This document shows positions 1-7,001 of a stretch of 22,824 nucleotides of DNA, piece after piece. The notes below the pieces were generated by a model. That model saw nothing but the letters and a program-made list of their open reading frames with translations, ran no database searches and was not told the DNA's origin. The position numbers were made by a program, and so were the translations under genes. How positions within the stretch are numbered: position 1 is the first letter of the stretch; every line of letters begins with the position of its first letter. Source of the stretch: Ornithomonoglobus_A sp045537455 (GTDB taxonomy: Bacteria > Bacillota > Clostridia > UBA1381); NCBI GenBank assembly GCA_045537455.1, contig JAZSPM010000013.1, positions 1-22,824 on the forward strand, read 5' to 3'.

Positions 1-118
1 TTTCACCGTTAGCAATACAAATATCTATATTCTTTTTGTATTTCAAGTCCTCAACATACTCAAAGAGCATATTTCTTCCGACTTTACTTACTACATCACC
101 AATACAAAGTATCCTCAT
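1..118 (-). CDS. ymdB: YmdB-family metallophosphoesterase, N-terminal part only (runs off left edge)
   Basis: The minus strand opens with ATG at 118 and reads MRILCIGDVVSKVGRNMLFE, then ends at the window edge in IANGE, where the family has the conserved IANGEN motif. GDVV...GR followed by IANGEN is the N-terminal metal-binding signature of the YmdB/TIGR00282 calcineurin-like phosphoesterases, which hydrolyse 2',3'-cyclic nucleotides and affect RNA turnover and biofilm choice in Bacillus. Asp8 should be a metal ligand. The usual KPG is KVG here. A GGAG ribosome binding site lies in the 12-base gap after the deacetylase stop, so it is probably the last visible gene of the minus-strand unit. 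Only about 39 residues are visible; the family call is good, the exact function is inferred. Confidence 0.8.
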   Translation of the reverse strand, partial: MRILCIGDVVSKVGRNMLFEYVEDLKYKKNIDICIANGE

Positions 119-130
119 TAAAACACTCCA

Positions 131-889
131 TTATCTTAAGCCTTCTATTTTTGCCTCTATATCCCACGGATTATCGCCGTGAACACGGTATATTCTCTTC
201 ATAGGCTTTAGTATATCCTCCTGATTTTTAACAATACCGAAATTCGTTGTAAAAGTTGTTGTATAACCGAGGTTTGTTCTTATTATATGTTCAAGTCTGT
301 CAGTAAATATACCGTACGGATACGAAAAGCTTTCCGTACCGTGACCAAGTATTGAATAAATTCTTGCACTGCAGTCCTTTACATCTTCAATAAACTCTTC
401 AAGCATAACTTCATCCTGATAATACGTACTCAGAACCTCATGCGGTCTTTTATGCATTATAGTCGTGTGGTTTCCGATTTCAACAAGGCCTGATTCGTCC
501 ATTTCTTTTATCTGCCATGATTTTAAGTATCCGCTTTTATCAATTTTTGTTCCTATCATGTACACTGCAGCTTTTACATTATACTTCTTTAAAATAGGAA
601 ATACGCACTCATAAAAATCCTCATATCCGTCATCTGAAGTAAGAACTATATTTTTATCATTCGGATTTGCATTCCACATTTCGCAAGGCTTTAGAAACGT
701 ATAGCCTTTTCTGATAAAATATAGAACATCCTCCTCAAATTCCTCATTGCTGATACAATACTGAGAATACTTCAACGGATTATCAGTGATGCTGTGATAA
801 CAAATTACTGCTGTATTTATTTCAGCTGCACTTACAGATACAGCTGTCATTAAAGTCAGAATTAAAGCCAAAATAATTTTTTTCATCAT
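131..889 (-). CDS. Secreted polysaccharide deacetylase (NodB-type, carbohydrate esterase family 4)
   Basis: A 252-residue protein with an N-terminal signal peptide (about residues 1-22, ending SVSAAE) and one NodB deacetylase fold. Motif 1 is TSDDGYEDF at 84-92, with Asp86/Asp87 as expected base and metal ligand. Motif 2 is GNHTTIMH at 139-146 with metal histidines 141 and 146; this HTxxxH spacing is one residue longer than the common HTxxH. Motif 3 is SYPYG at 189-193. Family members remove N- or O-acetyl groups from peptidoglycan or exopolysaccharide outside the membrane; the substrate cannot be told here. AAGGAG of the ribosome binding site overlaps the stop of the upstream gene, so translation is probably coupled. 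The second ATG (886) has slightly better spacing and is an equally good start. Confidence 0.85.
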   Translation of the reverse strand: MMKKIILALILTLMTAVSVSAAEINTAVICYHSITDNPLKYSQYCISNEEFEEDVLYFIRKGYTFLKPCEMWNANPNDKNIVLTSDDGYEDFYECVFPILKKYNVKAAVYMIGTKIDKSGYLKSWQIKEMDESGLVEIGNHTTIMHKRPHEVLSTYYQDEVMLEEFIEDVKDCSARIYSILGHGTESFSYPYGIFTDRLEHIIRTNLGYTTTFTTNFGIVKNQEDILKPMKRIYRVHGDNPWDIEAKIEGLR

Positions 890-898
890 TCAGTCTCC

Positions 899-2452
899 TT
901 ACTCTACTATACTCAACCTATCATTGCTGTATACCACTTTATTTACCTGCGCCTGTCCGTTTACAAGCTTTGCACAGTAGTCATTATAATTAGCATCATT
1001 AAACAAAGCAACATCAGTTATAGACTGCTCACTTTTTTCAAGTCTGTTAAAATTACCCGATGTACGTGTATAATAATATGTTCTGCCGGTATAGTCTACT
1101 TGCGTTACATATAAAATATTATTTATGTATTCATAATTCATTGATGTGATATTTGAAAGACTCTCACCATCGCTTCCCTGAAGGAATATTTTATGCTTTG
1201 ATTCGCTTAATCTAAGAATCTCGTAGTCCTCAATATTATCCACCAAATCAATTACATGAAGCTTATTGTCGTTTGATATATACGCAACCATTTTATCTCC
1301 CATTACAAACTGCTTTATATCGTACAGAAGATTGTTATGCTTGAAGTCTGTAATCTGCAATTCATAGTCATCCATGGTTTTGAGCTCTATCATATGTATA
1401 GTCTGTCTTGTTCCTGCATCACAATAGAACAGATACACATCCTCGCCACGTTTTCTCATCATAAGATTATACACAGTTTTATCATTCATATATTCAAAAT
1501 CCGTTCCGTCAAGATTTGACCTGAACAGTCTACCATATATTTCACCCGATGAATTCACCTTTACACCGTAAAGCTTATTCTGAACAACTATTACATTGTC
1601 GGCAAGAACATCAACAGGATAACCTGATTTATCCATAAACGAAACCGTTGAAACACCTTCTATATCTTCTATCTTTGTATAAACCTGCTTATCTGTACCG
1701 ATAAAGTAAATCTGACGTCCACTTCTTGTAATACATCTTGTTTTAGGATTTCCCGGAATTTCATCAGAAAGATTTTGAATTGTTACTCCGTCTGATTTAA
1801 GATAAAGTGGTGAATTTCCGAGGTTATTACAGAAATAATCAAATCCCATATATGTTAACTTGTCACGTCTTAAATCATTTCTGTCGTTCAGATAATCCCA
1901 GCTGTTAAGGTTATTGCTTATATAAATAATACGCTTGGTTCCGTCAGCCCATAAAGCAGTTGAATCTGTTATTTTTGCCATATATGACATAGGGAAATAC
2001 AAGCTCCCTCTTATGTTATATATACTTACACTTCTTACATCGCCCGGTCTTAGCTCGTATGTAAATCTTTCACCTATGTTATGACAGTAATAATTACCAT
2101 TAAACATTATTTCAATCTTCTGTTTATCTCCCGGGATATCAGGATCTGCCGCCCAGTAACGGAAATGTCCGTCAGGAAGATTCCCTTCAATCCCTGCGGC
2201 ATCCTTCAGACCTGCCATTTCACAGACATATCTGAACGGAAGATATGTATTTCCATCCGTAGAAATCTGAGGATAAACAGTTGTTCCGTTTGAATCCTTC
2301 ATGTCAATATACTTAAAATTATTCTTTTCATCAATAGTTATTGCCACACTTTCCTCTGACCTCATACAAAGAAAAGTCCCTTGTGCAAAAGCCGCAACGC
2401 CGTTTGATGCAAACGCAGCCGCCGCCATCAAAGCCGCTATTCTTTTTTTCAT
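899..2452 (-). CDS. Secreted protein with copper-amine-oxidase-N/stalk-like domain and propeller-like C-terminal region
   Basis: A 517-residue exported protein. Residues 1-23 form a signal peptide (basic MKKR, alanine-rich core, AFA cleavage site). Residues about 30-180 resemble the copper amine oxidase N-terminal 'stalk' domain common in clostridial surface proteins (the region around YLPFRYVCEMAGL and the later LYFPMSYMAKI repeat). The rest consists of short repeats ending in phrases such as GRLFRSNLDGTDFEYM, resembling the DUF5050-type beta-propeller found in cell-surface proteins. No catalytic motif is visible and I do not know its role; wall or polysaccharide binding is a guess. It begins 19 bases after the ribH stop, with an AAGGGG ribosome binding site and no terminator between, and is followed directly by the deacetylase, suggesting a cell-envelope pair cotranscribed with the rib genes. 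Confidence 0.7.
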   Translation of the reverse strand: MKKRIAALMAAAAFASNGVAAFAQGTFLCMRSEESVAITIDEKNNFKYIDMKDSNGTTVYPQISTDGNTYLPFRYVCEMAGLKDAAGIEGNLPDGHFRYWAADPDIPGDKQKIEIMFNGNYYCHNIGERFTYELRPGDVRSVSIYNIRGSLYFPMSYMAKITDSTALWADGTKRIIYISNNLNSWDYLNDRNDLRRDKLTYMGFDYFCNNLGNSPLYLKSDGVTIQNLSDEIPGNPKTRCITRSGRQIYFIGTDKQVYTKIEDIEGVSTVSFMDKSGYPVDVLADNVIVVQNKLYGVKVNSSGEIYGRLFRSNLDGTDFEYMNDKTVYNLMMRKRGEDVYLFYCDAGTRQTIHMIELKTMDDYELQITDFKHNNLLYDIKQFVMGDKMVAYISNDNKLHVIDLVDNIEDYEILRLSESKHKIFLQGSDGESLSNITSMNYEYINNILYVTQVDYTGRTYYYTRTSGNFNRLEKSEQSITDVALFNDANYNDYCAKLVNGQAQVNKVVYSNDRLSIVE

Positions 2453-2471
2453 GCTTGTATCCCCTTAATTA

Positions 2472-2933
2472 TTATAAATTTTTAATAAGATTTACCATTT
2501 CAAGAGCAGACATAGCACAGTCATAACCCTTATTCCCTGCTTTTGTTCCTGCACGTTCAATCGCCTGTTCGATTGAATCAGTTGTTACAACACCGAACAG
2601 CACAGGAATATCGCTTGCCATTGAAACCTGTGCAATTCCTTTTGATACTTCATTGCAGACATAGTCATAATGGCTTGTTGCTCCTCTTATAACCGCACCA
2701 AGACAAATAACTGCATCATATTTACCTGATTTAGCCATTTTCTGTGCAATAAGCGGAATCTCATAAGCACCCGGCACCCAAGCAAGCGTGATATTATCAT
2801 CCTCAACTCCGTGACGCTTTAAGCAATCCTCTGCCCCTCCTACAAGCTTTGAAACTATAAATTCATTAAAACGTGATGCAACAAGTCCAATCTTAATTTC
2901 TTTTCCACAATAAATTCCCTCTAAAGTTTTCAT
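2472..2933 (-). CDS. ribH: 6,7-dimethyl-8-ribityllumazine synthase
   Basis: A 153-residue protein of normal family length that condenses 5-amino-6-ribitylamino-uracil with 3,4-dihydroxy-2-butanone 4-phosphate to give the lumazine, the step before riboflavin synthase. Visible signatures are SRFNEFIVSKL at 20-30, WVPGAYEIP at 52-60 and the active-site block GAVIRGATSHYDYVCNEV at 79-96, including catalytic His88 and Arg83. Members assemble as pentamers or 60-mers in the cytoplasm. It is the last of the four riboflavin genes, 21 bases after ribBA, and is controlled by the FMN riboswitch at the head of the operon. The 19-base gap after its stop is too short for a terminator. Confidence 0.96.
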   Translation of the reverse strand: MKTLEGIYCGKEIKIGLVASRFNEFIVSKLVGGAEDCLKRHGVEDDNITLAWVPGAYEIPLIAQKMAKSGKYDAVICLGAVIRGATSHYDYVCNEVSKGIAQVSMASDIPVLFGVVTTDSIEQAIERAGTKAGNKGYDCAMSALEMVNLIKNL

Positions 2934-2954
2934 TTTATCATTTCTCCTTTATAT

Positions 2955-4154
2955 TTATTCTGCGTCATAATGTACCATATGACCCATTTTATGCTGTTTT
3001 GTTTTTAAATAAAATTCGTTCTCTTTCTTTGCTTCAATTTCAATCGAAACTCGCTCCGTTATTTTTATCCCGTATTCCTCAAGGTCAGAAATTTTTAACG
3101 GATTATTCGTCATTATTCTTAGATTATATGCTCCCAAATCCTTCAAAATCTGAGCGCCCTCACTGTAATCTCTTAAATCCGGTGCAAAGCCAAGCTCTAC
3201 GTTCGCTTCGACCGTATCATATCCCTGTTCCTGCAAGGTATATGCCTTTATCTTATTAAGCAGTCCTATTCCTCTGCCCTCTTGGCGAAGATAAACAAGA
3301 ACTCCTGTACCCTCAGCTTCTATCTTTTCAAGTGCTTTTGCAAGCTGTTCGCCGCAGTCACAGCGACAAGAACCGAAAACATCACCCGTCAAGCACTCAG
3401 AATGAACACGGCATAAAACTGATTCCGCTTTACTTACATCGCCCTTAACAAGTGCTACGTGTTGTGCACCCGTTATCTGATTCTCATAGCCGTATATTTC
3501 AAAATCACCGAACTTTGTCGGAAGATGAGCTTTTGAAACACACTTCATAAAATCATCATTACGTCTTCTGTATAATTGCAAATCCTTTATACTGATCATC
3601 ACAAGACCGTTTTCAGCGGCGAATTTTTTAAGCTCTGTTGTTCTCATCATCGTACCGTCGTCCGCCATAATTTCACAGCAAAGACCGACTTCTTTTAAGC
3701 CTGCCAATCGACATAAATCAACCGTCGCCTCTGTATGACCGTTTCTTTCAAGGACTCCGCCCGGCTTTGCTTCAAGCGGGAACATATGCCCCGGACGTCT
3801 GAAATCCGCAGGTCTTGCGCTTTCTTCAACGCACGCCCTTGCCGTCATCCCTCTTTCCTCTGCACTTATACCCGTAGTTGTACTCATATGGTCTATTGAC
3901 TCGGTAAAGGCTGTACAGTGATTATCCGTATTATTGGCAACCATTTGCGAAAGTCCAAGCTTTTCAATATACTTACGGCTCATTGGCATACATATGAGTC
4001 CTTTTGCCTTGCTTGCCATAAGATTTACATTTTCTGTTGTGGCAAATTCGGCGGCACATATTAAATCACCTTCATTTTCACGGTCAGGGTCATCAACGGT
4101 CAGTATAACCTTTCCTTCACGCAATGCCTGTAATGCTTCTTCAACTGTATTCAT
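2955..4154 (-). CDS. ribBA: Bifunctional 3,4-dihydroxy-2-butanone 4-phosphate synthase / GTP cyclohydrolase II
   Basis: Two fused enzymes supply both substrates of RibH. The N-terminal half (about 1-200) carries the DHBP synthase acidic loop VDDPDRENEGDLI, the RRPGHMFPL segment and GGVL..GHTEATVDL. The C-terminal half is GTP cyclohydrolase II, with the zinc ligands in CLTGDVFGSCRCDCG, then LRQEGRGIGL and MTNNPLKI. It has RAPD-like variations, for example LGFAPDLRDY where LGFPADLRDY is usual, that should not disturb activity. I place the start at the ATG at 4154 (399 residues), because AGGGGTG six bases upstream is a good Shine-Dalgarno. A GTG at 4163 is in frame but lies inside that Shine-Dalgarno. 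The gap to the ribE stop is 11 bases. Confidence 0.95.
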   Translation of the reverse strand: MNTVEEALQALREGKVILTVDDPDRENEGDLICAAEFATTENVNLMASKAKGLICMPMSRKYIEKLGLSQMVANNTDNHCTAFTESIDHMSTTTGISAEERGMTARACVEESARPADFRRPGHMFPLEAKPGGVLERNGHTEATVDLCRLAGLKEVGLCCEIMADDGTMMRTTELKKFAAENGLVMISIKDLQLYRRRNDDFMKCVSKAHLPTKFGDFEIYGYENQITGAQHVALVKGDVSKAESVLCRVHSECLTGDVFGSCRCDCGEQLAKALEKIEAEGTGVLVYLRQEGRGIGLLNKIKAYTLQEQGYDTVEANVELGFAPDLRDYSEGAQILKDLGAYNLRIMTNNPLKISDLEEYGIKITERVSIEIEAKKENEFYLKTKQHKMGHMVHYDAE

Positions 4155-4165
4155 TCCAATCACCC

Positions 4166-4795
4166 CTAAAAATTATTTTCCTTCAAAAACTCAAGAGTTA
4201 TACCGCTCTTTTTCTCTGTAAATTTTTCTATATATTTTCCTACTATATCACATTCAAGATTAACCCGATCTCCGATTTTTTTAGTAAGCAGTGTAGTCTC
4301 TCCTGCTGTATGCGGAATTATTGATACCGCAAATGCATCAGAATAAACCTTTGCAACAGTAAGACTTATTCCGTCAATAGTTATTGAACCCTTTTCTATT
4401 ATATATCTCATAACATTATCAGGTGCACTTACCGTCACCCATACAGCGTTATCCTCACGTACCATAGACAGTATTACACCCGTTCCGTCAACGTGACCTG
4501 AAACTATATGACCGCCGAATCTTCCGTTTAATTGCATTGCACGTTCAAGGTTTACCTTTGAACCTTTTTTTAAATCTCCAAGACTCGTTCTTCTCATACT
4601 TTCTGCCATTATATCGGCAGTAAATGTGTTTTCAGTTATATTGATTGCCGTAGAACACATTCCGTTTACCGAAACACTGTCTCCTGTTTTTAAATCATCA
4701 AAGATTTTTTTACCCTGTATAGTAATACGGCTACTTTTTATGCCACGTTCAATATTAACAACTGTTCCTATTTCCTCTATTATTCCCGTAAACAT
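4166..4795 (-). CDS. ribE: Riboflavin synthase, alpha subunit
   Basis: A 209-residue protein that dismutates two lumazine molecules to riboflavin. It opens with the hallmark MFTGIIEEIGTV and contains two tandem lumazine-binding barrels: the first with VNGMCSTAINI and ADIMAESMRRTSLG, the second with NGRFGGHIVSGHVDGTG, SITIDGISLTVAKV and IIPHTAGETTL. The first repeat has CSTA where CLTV is common. The family acts as a trimer with the active site between subunits. Its ATG overlaps the ribD stop by one base (TAATG), a classic translational-coupling junction, and the ribosome binding site of ribBA overlaps its own stop. The gene is also called ribC in some genomes. Confidence 0.95.
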   Translation of the reverse strand: MFTGIIEEIGTVVNIERGIKSSRITIQGKKIFDDLKTGDSVSVNGMCSTAINITENTFTADIMAESMRRTSLGDLKKGSKVNLERAMQLNGRFGGHIVSGHVDGTGVILSMVREDNAVWVTVSAPDNVMRYIIEKGSITIDGISLTVAKVYSDAFAVSIIPHTAGETTLLTKKIGDRVNLECDIVGKYIEKFTEKKSGITLEFLKENNF

Positions 4796-5877
4796 TATTT
4801 ATTTTCCTTTATCACATCATATTCAAGCAATATATCTCCGTCAAAGGTCTGAATTTCAGGTTCCGACAGCTTTATTGCATCACACATTTTTGCAATCCCT
4901 GTACCGCCGAATGCAGTCATATTTCCGCCTATAAGCTTTGGTGCTATGTATAATTGCAGACGGTCTATAATCCCTGATTCAAGTGCCGCACCGTTCAATG
5001 CTGCTCCTGCTTCTATCATAACGCTGTCTATTTTCATTTCTCCAAGCTTTTCCATTAAATCGGAAAGAGAAATTTTACCATTACTTTCGTTTATATATAT
5101 CACCTTTACACCCATATCCTGAAGTGCTTTTTCTTTATCGCTATTCACCGACACCGCCGCAACTATTGTCGGAATTTCTTTTGCAGTTTTAACAAGCTGA
5201 CAGTCAAGAGGTATTCTTAATTTACTGTCACATACAACACGAATCGGATGCTTGGGATTATCAATTCTGCAATTTAGCATCGGATTGTCATTTAATACTG
5301 TTCCGATTCCTGTCATTATTGCCGAAACACTTTTTCTTGTTTTATGGACATTCATTCTTGATTTCTCATTGGTTATCCATTTCGAATCACCCGTATATGC
5401 GGCGATTTTGCCGTCGGCTGTTACTGCCGTTTTTAAAATAACATACGGCTTTTTTGTGGTTATATATTTAAAAAATATCGGGTTTAGTTTATCACAAATA
5501 TCTTTTTTATATGCTTCAACAACCTCAATGCCGGCATCCTTTAAGATTTTAATGCCTTTACCTGCAACCTCAGGATTTGGGTCATATGAGCCAACAAACA
5601 CACGCTTTATACCTGATTCTATCACGGCTTCCGTACACGGCGGCTGTTTACCTGTGTGGCAGCACGGTTCAAGTGTAACATACATATCAGCACCAACAGG
5701 ACTTTCAACACAGTTTTTCAATGCATTTCTTTCTGCGTGCAAATCACCGTATCTTGCATGATAACCTTCGCCTATAATTCTGCCGTCCTTTACTATTACA
5801 GCACCTACAAGCGGATTAGGATTAACAAAGCCTTCACCAAGCTTCGCAAGCTCAACTGCTCTTTCCATAAAGCACAT
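4795..5877 (-). CDS. ribD: Bifunctional diaminohydroxyphosphoribosylaminopyrimidine deaminase / 5-amino-6-(5-phosphoribosylamino)uracil reductase
   Basis: A 360-residue fused enzyme for the second and third steps of riboflavin synthesis. The deaminase domain (about 1-145) has the zinc site HAE at 47-49 and PCCHTGKQPPC at 71-81. The reductase domain (about 146-360) has the RibD_C pattern, with TADGKIA near its start and the VMIEAGAALNGAAL and LYIAPKLIGG segments. The ATG at 5877 follows directly on seven T residues of the riboswitch terminator, and the only Shine-Dalgarno candidate is GGGGTG in the terminator's 3' arm, seven bases upstream. A second in-frame ATG at 5868 is possible, but the family usually begins a few residues before the MxxALELA motif, so I keep 5877. 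Confidence 0.95.
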   Translation of the reverse strand: MCFMERAVELAKLGEGFVNPNPLVGAVIVKDGRIIGEGYHARYGDLHAERNALKNCVESPVGADMYVTLEPCCHTGKQPPCTEAVIESGIKRVFVGSYDPNPEVAGKGIKILKDAGIEVVEAYKKDICDKLNPIFFKYITTKKPYVILKTAVTADGKIAAYTGDSKWITNEKSRMNVHKTRKSVSAIMTGIGTVLNDNPMLNCRIDNPKHPIRVVCDSKLRIPLDCQLVKTAKEIPTIVAAVSVNSDKEKALQDMGVKVIYINESNGKISLSDLMEKLGEMKIDSVMIEAGAALNGAALESGIIDRLQLYIAPKLIGGNMTAFGGTGIAKMCDAIKLSEPEIQTFDGDILLEYDVIKENK

Positions 5878-5883
5878 AAAAAA

Positions 5884-5910
5884 ACACCCCGATTCTTAAA
5901 TTCGGGGTAT
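5884..5910 (-). terminator. Intrinsic terminator of the FMN riboswitch (expression platform)
   Basis: Read on the minus strand, ATACCCCGA (5910-5902) pairs with TCGGGGTGT (5892-5884) as nine base pairs including one G-U, with a short A/T-rich loop, and is followed by an unbroken run of T to the ribD start codon. The 5' arm is also perfectly complementary to ten bases of the aptamer's 5' strand, giving an alternative antiterminator. The 3' arm holds the probable ribD Shine-Dalgarno GGGGTG, so the hairpin could block both elongation and initiation. Confidence 0.88.
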
Positions 5911-5927
5911 AGCTTTATACACAAATA

Positions 5928-6054
5928 AAAGTCTTCTCCCATCCGGACTTTACCGTCGGTTTCGGACTTGCACCGAATCAGCCCATTGGCTCACGGACTT
6001 CAGATAAAAAACCTGTCACCGTCGATTATGAATTTCACATACCCCGAAGATACT
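5928..6054 (-). promoter_or_regulatory. FMN riboswitch aptamer (RFN element) upstream of ribD
   Basis: The minus strand carries the RFN landmarks in order: ATCTTCGGGG with GTGAAATTC at the 5' side, ATCGACGGTGACAGG, a variable arm, GTCCGTGAGCC, GATTCGGTGCAAGTCCGAAA, ACCGACGGTAAAGTC and the closing GGATGGGAGAAGAC. The outer stem P1 pairs TCTTC with GAAGA. FMN binding is known to switch such leaders off. The aptamer sits directly at the expected transcription start, so the 5' leader is almost only aptamer. Terminator and start codon of ribD follow within 50 bases. Confidence 0.95.
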
Positions 6055-6057
6055 ATT

Positions 6058-6086
6058 ATTATATTATTATTTGCGTTATTTGTCAA
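6058..6086 (-). promoter_or_regulatory. Sigma-A promoter of the rib operon
   Basis: On the minus strand, TTGACA (6086-6081), a 17-base spacer and TATAAT (6063-6058) give a perfect consensus promoter. Initiation would fall near 6051, at the first bases of the FMN aptamer. Confidence 0.9.
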
Positions 6087-6140
6087 TAGGTAATAAAAAT
6101 ATTATTATAGGAAAATATTTTTAATAACAAAAAATTTGTT

Positions 6141-6207
6141 TTGTCGAAAGATTTTATATGTTCGACAACTGCATTCGACAGGCTTTTCGTAAGCATAGTA
6201 GTATAAT
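6141..6207 (+). promoter_or_regulatory. spoIIG promoter with three Spo0A boxes and wide -35/-10 spacing
   Basis: Three 0A boxes (TTGTCGAA type) precede spoIIGA: TTGTCGAA at 6141-6148, and the reverse-oriented TTCGACAA at 6161-6168 and TTCGACAG at 6174-6181. A TATAAT lies at 6202-6207. There is no good -35 at 17 bases, but TCGACA at 6175-6180, inside the third box, is 21 bases upstream of the -10. The Bacillus subtilis spoIIG promoter is known for the same oddity (about 22-base spacing, Spo0A~P bound over the -35). Expected start is near 6214. Confidence 0.82.
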
Positions 6208-6233
6208 ATTCATTGTGAAAGGCGGAATAGATT

Positions 6234-7001
6234 ATGGAGGTTTACGCAGAAGTTTTATTTATAACAAACTTTTCCGTACTGTTTTTATGTCTACTGCTCC
6301 CCGCAAAACAATTCGGAGTATCCGGGCTCAGGCATATATCTGCAACTTTATTCGGAGGCTTGAATGCAGTAATCATATTCGCTGTCAATCCCAAATTCAC
6401 AGCACTATTCATAATAATCGGATATATACTGACCGGAGCAATAGCCTTCGGCAAAAAAACAAAAGGCTATATAATGTTTTTTGCTACAGTCTTTCTTGTA
6501 TATTCATTATTATCCTTTGTTATATCCGCCACAGGAAGAACAAACGCTTTTGCAAAAAACGGAATTATGTATTTTAACATTTCCACAAAGAAATTCATTT
6601 TTGCTTTTATACTGATACTACCTATTGTTTTTACAGCTGAAAGAATCATTTGTTCGGTATCAAAAAAGAAAATACACAGTATAAAAATTTTTAAACACGG
6701 TAAAACAGTATCTGCTGTCGCTTTATATGATAGCGGTAATCTGCTTACAGAACCACGTTCAGGCAAAAATGTAATTCTCGTATCAAGAAAAGCACTTGCA
6801 CCGTTTGATACAGAAAAGCTTCTGTTAACCGAAAATCCTCTTATAATCCCATATAAATCGTTTGGGCATGAAGGTGTTATCCTCGGGTTTTCGGCAGATA
6901 AGGTTACAATCGACAACAGAAAAGAAATCAATGATGCAGTCATAGGAATTTCAGATTCAGAATTTTCCGAGGGCTGTGAAGCATTAATCGGAGGAATATA
7001 A
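6234..7001 (+). CDS. spoIIGA: Sigma-E processing peptidase SpoIIGA
   Basis: A 255-residue membrane aspartic protease that, after septation, removes the pro-sequence of sigma-E in the mother cell in response to the forespore signal protein SpoIIR. The N-terminal half (about 5-140) holds roughly five hydrophobic membrane segments. The soluble C-terminal half contains the catalytic motif ALYDSGNLLTEP with Asp166, matching the family's (V/L)xDTGNxL pattern. SpoIIGA works as a dimer with one Asp from each subunit. It is shorter than the 309 residues of Bacillus subtilis SpoIIGA, as is usual in clostridia. The start ATG follows AAAGGCGG by about eight bases. Its stop TAA abuts the sigE ATG, and the GGAGG serving sigE lies in its last codons, so substrate and protease are translationally coupled. 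Confidence 0.92.
   Translation: MEVYAEVLFITNFSVLFLCLLLPAKQFGVSGLRHISATLFGGLNAVIIFAVNPKFTALFIIIGYILTGAIAFGKKTKGYIMFFATVFLVYSLLSFVISATGRTNAFAKNGIMYFNISTKKFIFAFILILPIVFTAERIICSVSKKKIHSIKIFKHGKTVSAVALYDSGNLLTEPRSGKNVILVSRKALAPFDTEKLLLTENPLIIPYKSFGHEGVILGFSADKVTIDNRKEINDAVIGISDSEFSEGCEALIGGI

Noticed and set aside
6158..6577. Long plus-strand open frame overlapping spoIIGA and its promoter.
   Set aside because: It is out of frame with spoIIGA, has no ribosome binding site, and covers the Spo0A boxes; its composition is that of a shadow frame.
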